Positions 12,006 through 23,260 of a stretch of 64,000 bases of DNA are shown here, piece by piece (position 1 is the stretch's first letter; each line of letters begins with the position of its first letter). The notes beneath the pieces are model-generated. The model was not told where the DNA came from and searched no databases. It was given only the letters and a program-made list of their open reading frames with translations. The stretch is taken from the NCBI GenBank assembly GCA_914767715.1, contig OU612070.1, positions 24,976,025 to 25,040,024 on the forward strand, in the 5' to 3' direction. A program made the position numbers and the translations under genes. This DNA is from Membranipora membranacea. Lineage: Eukaryota > Bryozoa > Gymnolaemata > Cheilostomatida > Membraniporidae.

Positions 12006-13816
12006 TATAGTGAATAAAGAAAAGACATATTTCCCGAGACAAATTGCACAAGTTATGTTGTTCATTTGGATATTTCCTGTTCCTCAGTTATTATTTGGGG
12101 TTCAAGCGCTACAAAATGGTGACTATCTTTACAGCATCGGATCACCAGTATCCCCAAGCGGAAAAATTGTAGATTGTAGTCAGCCAACAATCTGAGAGCG
12201 AGTAGAGACCCTTATTTCATGAAGAGGGTATTTGAGGTATAGTAACGGCGTTAGCGGATTTTCATAAAACCTATATGGTTGGATAGGTAATTAGAAACTA
12301 AGAAAGTACCAAAAAAAAATTTCGAATACTTTGAGCCATTCATGTTTTATTGCTTATTTCAGTATTTCACCACAATTATCATGAATCAGAGCGTGGGAAA
12401 TTTGTTTGTGAATGAAAAAACGTCATACCAGGAGGTGTAAAATCAGCTGATTGTAGTTTACTACTGATCACAAGGTGTTGAATCAACCATGTTTACTGAA
12501 TTCAAACAAAATCACTATCACAATAAGTGATAAAGGTAAAACTAATAAATATGCCACCTTGCACTTCAGTCTTTTGATGAAACACAACATTTATTAGGAC
12601 TACAGTTGACAAAAGCATAAAATTGGCAACCATTCACCTTTTTTGGCCAATACATAATAAAAGTTACAATCTATAGTGGCTCCAAATCTCTTGATGTTCC
12701 TATTCTTCTTTGCCAGAAAAACAGGCATTCTCTCTGCCACTTTGTTAACTGAAGTTAAAAGCTTCTGCACGGTCCGCCATCAGGGTGACCAAATGAGGTC
12801 GATCGGAAACATATAGTTAATTCATTCTGTGTTAGTCTTATAACAGGCCAGAACATGGTATCAAAGCTTCGTTGATAATCGAGAGTGTTGGTTGTGTTCT
12901 GTCTTGATTTTTCTTATCTTCCCCTGTAACTTAGATGGACCAGATATCCTGTTTATGGTTGCATTTATATCAAACAAATAATTTGAAGGAGTTGTTTTGC
13001 AATTTTGAGCTTTTTCTCCCGTTTTTCTCTTGATTTGTCTATAATCACATTATTATCATATTAACCACTGATCCTTTGAACATGTTGTCATGTTGTGAGG
13101 TAGCTATCTAGTTGGATTGATATATGGTTGTTCTACCTCAACAAAATGGGAGACTAGTTCTGCACTTCAAATTCTAAAATCATTTCATCTGTGTTACTAT
13201 AGCATCAGGTACAGCATTGTTTTACTCACCCCCCCCCCCCCCCGTTGGTTGATTGTCATGGTTATTATGTGTGACAAATGCAACAGTTGCAGAAGTTATA
13301 GTAACATCTCTTACATCCCAACACCAAGTCATGATCTGACTAATGTCTAATAGCGTTTGTTCCCTCTGGGGTTACGGAGGGATATTTTGACACCCCATTG
13401 TTTGCAATATCACTCCACTCTAGAGAATATACTGGTTCCTTGTTAAGCATTCATTCAGAAATACAGTGTAAACAATTTTTGGTTGGACCTTAGATAACCA
13501 ATTGTTTTGATGTAGTACCAGGAGGAACTGAATCATTATTGTTTTACAGGATCCTCATCAAAGATAACATTATCATCGACGCAAAATTTTAATGAAATTA
13601 ATCTGTTCTCAAAATATCCATGTAAGTAATTATAATGTTAATTGGCTTCCAGAGTATTCTTTTTATTGCAAAAGTAAATAAGTTTGCAATAAGGTCGGAG
13701 AGAGGACAATGATAAAATGAAACACTTTGACATTGTCTGCTTGTAGCTGCTTCTATAGCCACTAGTTAAAAGTGGCACTATGTTTCTTGAGATCACAGGT
13801 GTGTGGCATGGCACAG
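12006..13816 (-). other. 3' flank of transporter copy C
   Basis: No gene seen. This is the duplicated 3' flank also present at 31104-32935 and 41841-43560. It contains the transporter polyadenylation signal region (AATAAAAAG on the minus strand near 13660) and a 15-base poly-C run (13229-13243) that corresponds to poly-G in the other two copies. Confidence 0.7.
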
Positions 13817-16181
13817 TTACAGTTTCTCATCATCGATGTAGGCACTATTACCCGCAGACTCTGTCTGGGTTTCGTGCTGTGTGGAACTTGAATGTAATTT
13901 TCTTTGTATGGTTGACGCGAGCGGTATGAGCAGGATGACAAGTCCACTTGCTATGAGAACACAACCAGCGTAGAGGTACACCACTCCATAGTCCTGTGAC
14001 CAGTCATACAGCCAGGTTACAAACAATGAACGCACACAAGGTCAACCAAAGGTAGCCATAAGAAGAAACAATAATTTATTTCAATGGTTAGTTTGAAAAT
14101 CTATTGGAAGACCATTGCGGACAACTACATCATCCTCCATACTAACTTTGTAAAGATTTTCAAAGGCTGACTTTGATATTATGATTTTGTGCTAGCAGGA
14201 AGATTATCGCTGCCGCTTGAATGATGCTGTATGCTCACCTGCTGAGATTGGTCCCACCATCATGATGACAGCCTCCAGCATACTCACCACACCGAACGCT
14301 TGTGGTAAGTTATCTATACCTATCAGATCTACAAGCACTGTAGTGCGTAATCCAAATGTGCCACCTAAAATACAGCAGATATCAAATTATTTGCGTTTGT
14401 CTTTCCTAAACTTACTGGCTGCATCAGATACATTCATATGTAGTGGAATATTCACATACTCTGATAATCAATATGCCCGCCGGAAGTGGCAACAGATGAC
14501 AGATGACTGATAATATCTCTGATAAGAAAACACCAATTTAAGTTTATAATGTGCAATTTCCGCAAACTGAACAAATGGGAAATAATGGGTTGTAAAAATG
14601 CATTTTAATTAATCAATCACACCATGACAGATGGAGTGAGAGCCCTTGGTCGGACAATGACCAACACACCAATGTACTATAGTGAGACACTATTTGTGAT
14701 TAGGCATTTATAGTTTCATTTCTTTAGGTTCCATTTCTGTAGTGCTTAAACTTTGCCAGGTTGTTGATAGTAACATTTCATTATCATCCACATTGCTGGG
14801 ACTGTGGTTGAAATTTAAATGCTACTATCAGCAACCTGGGTAACCAACGCCACTCTGAGCATTCAAACTAATGTAATATTTATCTCAATTATCTACCTGC
14901 TGTGTTCTGTATTTTATAGGCTTTGCAGTGTGCAATCACATCACACTCTGCATGGGGCAACACTTCAATTGCCTATAGATTCTTTAATTTTGTAGTTTAT
15001 TATCAAAAGATTCAAATGATGCACACATCAAGGATTTTTTGGTTTCAGCTATAAACTACGACTTCAAAACGCTAATTTTATTCATAGGCATAAAAATATT
15101 TCCAACCAATTTGCAGTAGATCTCAGAATCAGTAATGAGGTGACAGCTGTGTATTCTATATAACATTTCATATATTGACTACATGTTAAATCCATTCATA
15201 AATTCAATCAATTTCACTCTTTATCTTAGAACAGCAAGCCTAGACATAGCGGTAATCATGACGTCATTAAAAACTGTAAAGCGTGAGGTCAGATATAATT
15301 ATGGTATATGAAAAGTCTGGACATGCTCAGGTTAACATGTTACCGCTAAATCACAGATTATACATGTGGTACACACTACAAGGTTTCCCGACCAATAAGG
15401 AAGTGAAAGTAAATCATCTCAGGATCATTGACACGGACACAGACGGAGAATCATGTGCCAAATATCATCAGCTGATATCTCTTTTCCTTATTGTTTGATG
15501 ATCACCAATTTTATGATTTATACAGTAATTGCAGGCCAAATTATAAATTTATCTTGAAAATGATTCACTGTCGGCAGAAAGTTGAAAATATTGGATTAGA
15601 AACTGACTTTGACATGCTGTTACAAAAAAAAAAGGGAAGAGAATTTTGGAGAGACCCTTATAAGAATTAAATCAATCGAATCAAGACGTGAAAATGGGCA
15701 TCATAGCGGTGAATATGAGCGATGCTACTCAATTACCAATACAATAGGCAAAAGCGGACATGTGCTGTGGAAAAAAAGTTCGTTTTTACTAATCAATGTC
15801 AAACCCATAAATCATGGTAAATCCCCTACACTGGAACACAATAGCTCTAAACTGGGTAATAAGGATGTAAGGGAATAACCATGATTTATTGGTCAGTACA
15901 TTGATTATTAAAAATCAATTTTCTTTCCACGGCATATGTCTGCCTATTGTCTCATTATATATTGATTGATTGATGGGTACTTTATCATCGACCAAAATAC
16001 ATTTGCAACAAATGACAATTTATATAGTGGATCTGATTTGACATAAATTGATAAAAAGACTTCAGAGAGTTTGATACTATTATCATGAAGGCTGGATCAT
16101 CATAGGACACTATAGGTTGTATTGTTTATGGTCACTGTCACCTACCTATGGCGCAGTGAATCGCCACCTGCAGAGACAATA
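13817..16181 (-). pseudogene. SLC16-like transporter pseudogene, copy C
   Basis: Minus-strand relics of the copy B gene: exon 6 at 13817-14016 (starting TWLYDWSQDYGVVYLYAG, ending AYIDDEKL and stop), exon 5 at 14239-14364, and the last 36 nt of exon 2 at 16146-16181. Exons 1, 3, 4 and most of exon 2 are absent. Exons 3-4 went with a deletion whose junction joins intron 4 to intron 2 at about 14475-14480. The 3' splice acceptor of exon 6 reads GTTTGTAA instead of GTTTGTAG (14017-14018), so splicing would fail even if the rest were present. Exon 2 is cut by LINE sequence at 16182. Exon 6 is closer to copy B than to copy A (IPLASTIQRKL as in B). Confidence 0.9.
15957..16068 (-). mobile_element. 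LINE 3'-tail fragment ending in (ATCA)n
   Basis: On the minus strand it reads to AATAAAGTACCCATCAATCA and a few more ATCA units, the usual form of a CR1/L2-like LINE 3' end. Near-identical copies lie at 26190-26300 (plus, the paralogous site in copy A) and 50918-51015 (minus). It is absent from the paralogous site in copy B, where the sequence runs straight through at about 37678. Confidence 0.7.
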
Positions 16182-16590
16182 TCCTTTTTTGTCGCAGCAC
16201 AACAAATTAAGGCTTGAAAGGGTACAAAAGGCAGCATTGAGAGTTATCCTCCAAGAATTTAATTATGAGGAACGCTGCTTAGCTTTGCAACTTACCAACC
16301 TCAATGATTTCATGTTCTCAATCTGTGCTAATCATTTCAGTAGTATTTTAAGAAACGAGTCTCATCCTTTGTACAATCGTATCATTTTCAATACCAATCA
16401 ACGAGTATCATCACGTAATGCCTATAAATTCAGGCCCAGACGCAGCTGTACTGTCAGATGCAGCAAATGATTAACCATACAAGAAAATTAGAGGGACACA
16501 AACACACAGTCAAAATCTTCGACAACGGGGATAAAAGATTTTATTTCCGAAAAGTGCGACAGTACAAAACTAAAGGTCAATCACATATGG
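16182..16590 (+). mobile_element. LINE RT C-terminal fragment fused to exon 2
   Basis: Frame 16182-16470 encodes HNKLRLERVQKAALRVILQE, then ANHFSSILRNESHPLYN and RNAYKFRPRRS: the cysteine-poor C-terminal region that follows the RT domain in jockey/CR1-like LINEs. A 120-nt 3' UTR follows and leads into the (TATTTG)n tract. The reading frame opens upstream in antisense transporter sequence, which is chance. The mirrored copy is at 25660-26066. Confidence 0.7.
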
Positions 16591-16798
16591 TATTTGTATT
16601 TGTATTTGTATTTGTCTTTGTATTTGTATTTGTATTTGTATTTGTCTTTGTATTTGTATTTGTATTTGTATTTGTATTTGTATCTGTATCTGTATCTGTA
16701 TTTGTATTTGTATTTGTATTTGTATTTGTATTTGTATTTGTATTTGTATTTGTATTTGTATTTGTATTTGTATTTGTATCTGTATTTGTATTTGTATT
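16591..16798 (+). repeat. (TATTTG)n microsatellite with TATCTG variants
   Basis: About 34 hexamer units, interrupted by a few TATCTG and TCTTTG units. The tract sits directly at the 3' end of the LINE fragment and probably grew from its tail. The long Phe-Val or Tyr-Leu frames across it are artefacts of the repeat. Confidence 0.97.
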
Positions 16799-16959
16799 AC
16801 ATTCTGCCATACTCAATATACATGTATACGAGATGATATCGAATGTACGTTAGTGTGGGTTAAAAAACTGGTAGCTGCAAAAATAAAAATACATAACTAA
16901 AAGGATATACTGCAGTTAGGTACGGTTATGTACAATACACAAGACCATTATCATGATAG

Positions 16960-17137
16960 GTCATAAAATAGTTAAAAAATCTTTTAGACCTCTTTGTGGT
17001 TCCGCATCGTTATGGACTTGTTTGGCTCGAGAGGAAGTTCTGTTATTGTTAAAACTTAAGCGACTATAAAGTGGATGGGATTCATCGTTTAAAATCTTTG
17101 TGAAGTGACTGTATGAGCTATCAAAGAGAAAAGATAG
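16960..17137 (-). mobile_element. Second LINE C-terminal fragment, opposite orientation
   Basis: Reverse complement of the LINE sequence at 25122-25290, which encodes SLLFDSSYSHFTKILNDES. It faces the plus-strand LINE fragment at 16182-16590 across the microsatellite, tail to tail. It marks the outer edge of the inverted duplicate. Confidence 0.65.
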
Positions 17138-17180
17138 GTAATAGTAATAATGGTTATCACAGCAACATAGTATAAATAGG

Positions 17181-17371
17181 GATAGTCTGTCTTGACAAGC
17201 TTTTCAGGAAAACAATTTTCTTATATATACAAATTGATTAGCGTTATCAAGAAGTTATCTTCCCGATTTCAAGAGGGACAATCTTCAATCAAAATAGCTC
17301 GACATCGAGAGTGCAAGAGTCGATGAGCTTTGTTCCCATTCCACCGACCAAAGCTTGTCAAGACAGGCTAA
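17181..17371. mobile_element. Candidate 191-bp MITE with 7-bp target duplication
   Basis: Terminal inverted repeats of about 20 bp contain CTGTCTTGACAAGCTT at the left (17187-17202) and AAGCTTGTCAAGACAG at the right (17351-17366). The element is flanked by AAATAGG on both sides (17174-17180 and 17372-17378), as expected for a target-site duplication. No coding capacity. The family is not identified. Confidence 0.55.
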
Positions 17372-17547
17372 AATAGGATGAGAAAGGCAGTGGGTTTTGT
17401 GGAACATATTAATTAGCCACATTTCAGCTCCATATGGTGTACATTACACTATAAGTATGAGATATGACACTAGAACAAGAGGATTCTGCCTGTGTCAATG
17501 ACATTTCTTGAGCGATGCAAAAAAAGTCTCCATCACTTGCGTCAGGG

Positions 17548-19281
17548 TCATTCAATCGTACGTAAGTCTATATGTCTGCCGTTATTACCAGATATGGTGA
17601 ATGAGGAGAACACGTCGTAACACACAACATCACGGTAGCCTAGCTTGTCAAACTTATCAGCTGGACATGAGATACATCGTGGTGAGAGCTGCTCTGAAGG
17701 TGTAGGGAGGGCAAGCCTGCAAAAACAAATTCAATAACCAACATAATAGGAACAGAAAGAAACCAATGTCATGAATTGCTACAATGATTTATGATCCGAT
17801 TTCTTATTAAGATCAGATTACGCCAATAGCGGAGAACATCTCACATGCACAAATATGTATCGAATTATCCTCACTTGTCCGTGGCGATGCTGATAGGACG
17901 CCATGACACACTTGTACGTTCTTTAATCTTTATTATATCATGTGAATTGAGATTTGCAGCCAAGGGTTCCAAACTTTCATCCTCCTTTAGCGCAGTCTTG
18001 AATGCAGCTATGTATGAGCGTTGTGTTCAATGACTAGAACATCTGCACTTGATGCTACCTTGGGGTCAAAGACAATGGCACTCCACTCATTAACAGCATA
18101 AACCTACAAATAATCATCAGTAAACACTCATTGAGCAGAAGTTCATGAATGATTATTAATATTATGTTACAGTTTGTTGCCTATAAGAAAAAAAACATGT
18201 GTAATACAAGTTCATCGGTGTGTTAACTACCATGACATTATTTAGCTCAACACAAGTGGTAGTATACTAACAGAAGGCTGACTTGATATGACACTTTTTG
18301 TTGCATCAAAGTATGTGTGCTCCTGGTCATGCCATTCTTCTAAAACAATATGGTAAATTAAAATAACACAATGAATCATATTACTCACTGATATGTATCC
18401 ACACAATTGTTAGTACAAGGCAGTTTATATATCTCATCAAATTTTTAAATAGATAATGCCAACTAAAGATTGACATCAAATATTTTAAGATTTCCATCCA
18501 CGGTGTTACTACAGTGCCTGATGAATGGTGAATTAAAACAAACCTAGAGCCTCTCTCGTGGAAGGGTCTTTGTACAGTATGTCTAGGTGTCTGCAAGTAT
18601 ATGCAGTGTCCCAAGTTGCAATAGTATTGCAGTCCCCTAGCATCAACTCCTGAGATTTTTGTCAGGAACAGTACAAGGAGCCCTTAACTTTGTCAATGAC
18701 TCGGAAATCTGTCAACTAGAAACAGAGACAAAACACGGTTATAATAGCAGTATTACGCATTACGCATTATTATTATGAAAACAGAAGTTGGAAACATTGC
18801 CCATAATTGAATAGTATGTCACTGGATCTTGCCCACTCTAAACATGATACCTACATGAACCATCTACACCCGCAGTAAATGGGCAGTGGGTCATCTCTCT
18901 ATGAGTGAGTAATCAGTATCTAGAAACAAAATTAAATTTGTCGCCTGTCACAAATTGTCAGGATTGCCAAGAGTGCAGGGAATGGGCACTTCAATTACTA
19001 ATTCACTGAAAATCACCCAGACATAATGGCTACCCGAGATTACTATTCTAGCCATCGATTCACCTCTAAGCAGTGCAATCACGGCCAGATCACGATTGAG
19101 GATATCAACCTAAAGATAGCTGTTATCATGAAGGGTGTAACTTACATCTATTCTGCCTTTACTGTCACAATACTCCGCCATCGCAACCATTTTCTGATGT
19201 AGGATTACCAAACCATCATCTGCTTGAATCAGACACAGCCGATAATTCACCTCTGGAGATATTGTGCACCCTCTATCCTGA
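17548..19281 (-). pseudogene. Unrecognised spliced gene, six exons, with stop and frameshift
   Basis: Six minus-strand exons join with consistent phases and good splice sites: 19281-19146, 19109-19017, 18715-18544, 18339-18272, 18103-17875 and 17716-17548. Readable pieces in order include CTISPEVNYRLCLIQADDG, RDLAVIALLRGESMARIVIS, GDCNTIATWDTAYTCRHLD, EWHDQEHTYFDATKSVIS, VYAVNEWSAIVFDPKVASS, SYIAAFKTALKEDESLEPL and, near the end, CISCPADKFDKLGYRDVVCY before TGA. I cannot name the family; no membrane segment or signal peptide is visible in these exons. Two lesions: TGA in frame at 18662-18664, and a one-base loss in the fifth exon near 18020-18030 (exon length 229 where 230 would keep frame). 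Either this is a recently dead gene, a pseudogene copy, or there are assembly errors. The 5' end is not found; upstream exons would lie above 19300. Confidence 0.68.
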
Positions 19282-20310
19282 CTGAATATAGATAAAATCA
19301 CTTGTTTATGTTGCTTGAGTGACTTCAGTGTCAATCGCCCGAATGAACAGCAAATGGAGTACAGCCATGGGTAATTAAATTGTTTGCCTTTATGTCAACT
19401 ACATAAAGCTTCCATCTCAGTTGAGAATTATTATTTAATAATTGACAAGCATGCGATTAAATGTAACATAATATAACCAATAAATATCCCAAATGTGGAC
19501 AAAACCTGCACTTACAACAACTTACAACAAACTTACAATAAACTCAGTTTATACTTAACTGAGATGCCTTAAGGTATGAGTATGCCACACTGTGCTCAAA
19601 AATGCTTTTTTGAAAAAATAATATGTGAAAATAAGGAAAAGGATCTTATGCGGATCCTGTAACCTTTACTTACTGTGAGGTCACAACAAATTTGACCGCA
19701 TGGTTTTGCTGGCGACCTGACCTGACCTGACCTGATGCCACAAATTTAAACAATTTGTCAAGTTTTTAATTGATACTGATAAGACACTTGACAATTCACA
19801 CCAGCAGGTTGCTGCATAACCACACAGGAGATAATAATAATTCGATAATTCATGAATAGGCTAATTAAATTTGCAGTTCAAGAAAACATCCCAATACAGA
19901 GAGAGAATTCAAAAACACAACTGAACTGTTGATCAACAATACCTCAGCGGTAAGTAGAGCTACTATCGTACAATGTGCAATGTGCGCTAGCCTCAACTGT
20001 ACTGAGCACAGGTTTAGTTTTGTGTTGGGCGCAATTCTCAGTGGAATTGCTCAAGGATTTATTTTCAACAATAATAACAAACTATAAATATGGTTCTAAT
20101 CGTCAGGCAATAAATTAATCACTGTTTTGCAATAACTTGGCATTTATCATTTAGTCATAAAAATACATAAACATTCAAAATCATTATGCAGTAATCCCTC
20201 ACCTATAGATTTATCAGTGAAGGCGGCTGTAAGAGAGTAGCATATAGAGGGACTATCATTTGAAGCGTTTTCATATCTAGTTTGGACTGAAACCTCTTAC
20301 AATCACCGAA
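19282..20310. other. No gene seen
   Basis: AT-rich sequence between the minus-strand gene and the tRNA-like locus. A short CTGACCTGACCTGACCTGA run lies near 19715. If the minus-strand gene has 5' exons they may be here, but I could not pick one out. Confidence 0.45.
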
Positions 20311-20382
20311 GCTGAATAGCTCAGTGGTAGAGTGTGCGACTTGTAAGCATGAAGTAGTGAGTTTGAAACCCACTGAGGGCAG
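20311..20382 (+). tRNA. tRNA-like sequence (Thr-UGU type), degenerate, possible SINE head
   Basis: Exactly 72 nt with an A-box (TAGCTCAGTGGTAGAG), an anticodon loop CTTGTAA that would give UGU (Thr), and a B-box-like GTTTGAAACC. A T6 run follows at once (20383-20388), as at a Pol III terminator. The anticodon and acceptor stems have several mismatches, so it is more likely a tRNA pseudogene or SINE head than a working tRNA. Confidence 0.55.
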
Positions 20383-20494
20383 TTTTTTCCCCAAAACTAC
20401 TCATTTGTAGTGAGTGAATGTGTGCCACAAAATTAAAATTTTTCAACAATCAGCATATCATATCTCTCTCACAGTCTTTCAAAATAAATAAAAC

Positions 20495-20659
20495 ATGCCA
20501 AGAACCTCAGACACCATTCAGCAGAAACTGGAAGTATTGAGAACAGTTGAAAAGAATAACAACCTTAACAAGACTGCAAGGGAATTGCTGCTTGCGAAGA
20601 AACAGAAGATTGGGCTGCCCCTAAAGAGGTATGCAAGGTGCCCTAAATCCTCATACTGA
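20495..20659 (+). pseudogene. pogo/psq-type transposase helix-turn-helix fragment
   Basis: A 54-residue frame starting ATGCCAAGAACC reads MPRTSDTIQQKLEVLRTVEK, then NNNLNKTARELLLAKKQKIG and a stop. This is the shape of the N-terminal psq/CENP-B-type helix-turn-helix of pogo/Tigger-like transposases (K-L-E-V-L, then N-x-x-x-TAREL, then KKQ-I). The rest of the transposase is missing, so it is a relic. Confidence 0.5.
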
Positions 20660-20781
20660 GAATGTGATACATCCTAGAAAACTAGAATGCATCCCAGAGG
20701 TGAGGCCATGGTGAACCTCCTAATCGTGGGTGTGCAGCGAGCTGCCGAAATTGAACTGGCACTAATCGGCCATTGGCAGTG

Positions 20782-20815
20782 ACACTTTGATCTTAGCCAA
20801 TAGGCCGAGAAGTAA
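20782..20815 (-). ncRNA. U2 snRNA 5'-end-like sequence (fragment or SINE head)
   Basis: On the minus strand it reads ACTTCTCGGCCTATTGGCTA and then AGATCAAAGTG, which is the first 30 or so nt of U2 snRNA with its highly conserved helix region. Past about 20782 the match ends: the branch-site-pairing and Sm regions are not found. So it is a 5' fragment attached to other sequence (about 20680-20781), possibly a SINE with an snRNA head or a retropseudogene. Confidence 0.6.
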
Positions 20816-21039
20816 GGGAATTGAACATTAGTAGACGCTTGATTCAAAGATGGAGAGCTTCCAAACATCAACTACTGATTCACTTATAAGACACAGTGTC
20901 TTATAGCTGTGGGGTGTCTTATAACTGGAGCATTTTTATTTTTTCGGAGGGGGGTGATTCACTTATAAGTCTGGTGACTTATAGGTTAGGTATTACGGTA
21001 ATAAGATCTTACCCTTGGTGCAAATGACCTTGAATTCTG

Positions 21040-21300
21040 TGTGATATCTGTCGTCTTGCTGTAAATAGCAGTATCTGTAACTCTGTGTCTTAGCTCTGTT
21101 GGCTGAATTGTGTCTAATTGATTTTAGACAATTTTCCTCGCTTGTGAATTGCGGTATCTGTATCTCTGTGTATGTCTAAACTATCTTAGACTTGGTTCCT
21201 CGCTGAAATGCGGTAGTGTAACTCTCTGTATTTTGTCAAAAGCTCTGTTGGCTGAATGTGTCTAAATAATTTTAGACAATTTTCCTCGCTGTGAATGTGC
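21040..21300. repeat. Tandem repeat of about 90 bp
   Basis: Three diverged units share GCGGTATCTGTAACTCTGTG, AGCTCTGTTGGCTGAAT, TGTCTAA-TGATTTTAGAC and TTTTCCTCGC. Confidence 0.65.
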
Positions 21301-21378
21301 CTCCTTGGGCTGACTAAATCAGAAGCTAATAAAACATTGTCAGTCTGTCCTTTACTTGACCTTCCCTCATTTTTGTTT

Positions 21379-21740
21379 TGGTTATTTTTAGATAATTTAT
21401 GGTGTCAAGTGCACCTGTTTAACCATAGTGTAATCTGTTGGTTTTCCGATTTTGCAATCTTTCCAGGGTTGTTTCACGTGCCCAAAGATCTTGTGACTTT
21501 GTGGCTATTTTGATGATGTTTTGTGACTTCTAGTTCTCGTTATTTTCGAATAACTTATGGCGTCAAGTGCACTTGTTTTCTATGGTGCGGTATGTTGGTT
21601 TTCTAATTTCGCAATCTATCCAGTGTTGTTTCACGTGCCCAAAGATCTCATGACTCTGCAGTTATTTTGAAGATGTTTTGTGACTTCCGTTGTGTTTCCC
21701 GTTGTGTGATTCTCCACGAGTTGTTTCACATGCCCAGATT
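21379..21740. repeat. Tandem repeat of about 160 bp
   Basis: Units at about 21379-21536 and 21537-21695, with a partial third to about 21740. Shared parts are ATGGTGTCAAGTGCACCTGT, GTTGGTTTTCCGATTTTGCA, TTGTTTCACGTGCCCAAAGA and GATGTTTTGTGACTTC. Confidence 0.65.
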
Positions 21741-21849
21741 TCTCATGACCCTGTGATTATGTTTTTGTTATATTTCAATACGCCCTCAGTGTATTATTCC
21801 CTCTATTTACTACAATATTACTATTACCATCACCATATGGTCTGTTGAT

Positions 21850-21987
21850 GTAACTGAAAAGATGTCTTTTTGGTTGGTGCTATAGTAACATCTTTGTGTC
21901 TGATAATGTCCTGTATTTATGCTGCGTGTAATAATTTAGTGTTGTGTCTCGATGGTGAGTTATATTGGGAGAATTCTTATGAGTTGG
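21850..21987 (+). repeat. 138-bp direct repeat, left copy
   Basis: About 93 percent identical by eye to 23599-23736, offset 1749 bp. It begins GTAACTGAAAAGATGTCTTT and ends GAATTCTTATGAGTTGG. Confidence 0.85.
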
Positions 21988-22798
21988 GATTTTGTTGACA
22001 TGGCAATTAATTCACCAAGTCAACATGGAGAGAAGGCTGCTCGTATCAGACCAGCACAAATTGAAAAGTTTCAATTGAATTATGTCAAACTTCTTATGGG
22101 ACTAGCATTAAAGATTATAAATACTTGGTGGCAGGATACTTGATGCTAGTATGATATTGTATGGTCTTAAGACCACTGTCTTGGGGCTATTACAAACAAC
22201 ATTTTTGACGTTTCAATTGCCTCTTATGTCATTTTTTGGCTGGATATCTTTTGCATAACACATGAGCAAAGAGTTCAATGAGTGCCTCACTTTTCAGAAA
22301 GAAACCAAACTGTCAGAGTCTGAAAAACTTAGATATGCCAGCTGCGCATACTTTCCTAACATGCTAATGATATGATATGGGAATATGCGGTAGCGCTGTC
22401 TCTCATCAACCATCTCATGCAATGATAAAACATATACAATGTAGAGCCCAGTACTATAGTCTTAAATTGTGCCAACTGCATCAAACTCTTGACTTCCCAC
22501 TACTCACATATTGATAGTGTGAATATTTGGGATATGCAGTAGGGCTGACCTCTTCAACTGGGTACACACCTTTTTCCTACATCAAATTTGTCTCACGCTA
22601 TCATGTTTTGAGCAGTCTTATGTCTAGGCTGCTTTTTGTCTTGTTCTCGCTGAGATGTAGTACTGTCGCTGGCCACCTTTTAAAATGATGTGATATAATA
22701 TCTGGTTAAGATCATACATATAGTCGTGTTTCCTGCTGACCATATTAATCACTTAACATTTCACTTACCTAACCGATTGTGAAGAAAATTGCAGGTTT

Positions 22799-23260
22799 GC
22801 TGCCGCGCTGCCGCTGACATGATTGCTACAACCGGGTACACTCTCAGTTTTGGATTCAGCACGTTGTTCTACGCTAAATATACCCTTGTTTTAAACCCCT
22901 AACATTTCACTTATTATTAGCGATTTTGAGAAAAATTGCGATATGCTGCCGCGCTGCCGATCTTCTGCTGACATGAATGCTACAACTGGGTACACTAGAC
23001 CAAGTTTGGTCCATTTGCCTGCATTCCGAGCTGTGGCTCCCGATCCACTGGTCACGCCGCGGCGTGACCAGTGGATTGGGCAATAGGCATGCAGGCAATT
23101 GGATAAAACTTGTTCTAGGTTACACCCTATTTCTTTATATTCAGCATGTTGTTATACCCTTGAAACACCTTTTATTTAAACTCTTAATATTTCACTCATT
23201 AAAAGCAATTTTTAGAAGAAATGAGGATATGCTGCCGCGCTGCCGCTGACATCAAAAATT
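22799..23260. repeat. Repeats carrying GCTGCCGCGCTGCCG
   Basis: The 15-mer GCTGCCGCGCTGCCG (second copy ends differently after the last G) starts at 22799, 22945 and 23231, each after AATTGC/GATAT and before GCTGACAT. Units also share TAACATTTCACTTATTA and CAGC-CGTTGTT. Spacing is 146 then 286 bp, so one unit is enlarged by the palindrome described separately. Confidence 0.75.
22988..23128. repeat. 140-bp palindrome with perfect 34-bp core
   Basis: The core at 23043-23076 is a perfect inverted repeat: ATCCACTGGTCACGCC, GC, GGCGTGACCAGTGGAT. Imperfect arms extend outward through TTTGCCTGCAT / ATGCAGGCAATT and TAGACCAAGTTTGG / AAACTTGTTCTAGG to about 22988 and 23128. There is no spacer at the centre, so a cruciform is possible. 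Confidence 0.9.

Larger units (their letters stand above)
11200..17137 (-). repeat. Inverted segmental duplicate C of the transporter locus
   Basis: On the minus strand this block repeats material from two direct blocks further right. Approximate correspondences: 11200-11870 with 46285-46975; 11870-14475 with 41190-43710 and 30450-33035; 14478-16181 with 26067-27745 and 37565-39236; 16182-17137 with 25122-26066. Relative to block B it has lost about 2.6 kb of 3' flank (junction near 11868-11871) and about 1.95 kb holding exons 3 and 4 (junction near 14475-14480). Similarity is high, with few substitutions per 100 bases by eye, so the duplication is recent. Confidence 0.9.

Noticed and set aside
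16458-16853. Long Phe-Val, Tyr-Leu and Asn-Thr repeat proteins on both strands
   Set aside because: Products of reading a hexamer microsatellite in several frames. All frames on both strands are open for the same reason.
18662-18664. Selenocysteine readthrough of the in-frame TGA
   Set aside because: The same gene also carries a frameshift, and I saw no SECIS-like element. Simple decay or sequence error is more likely.
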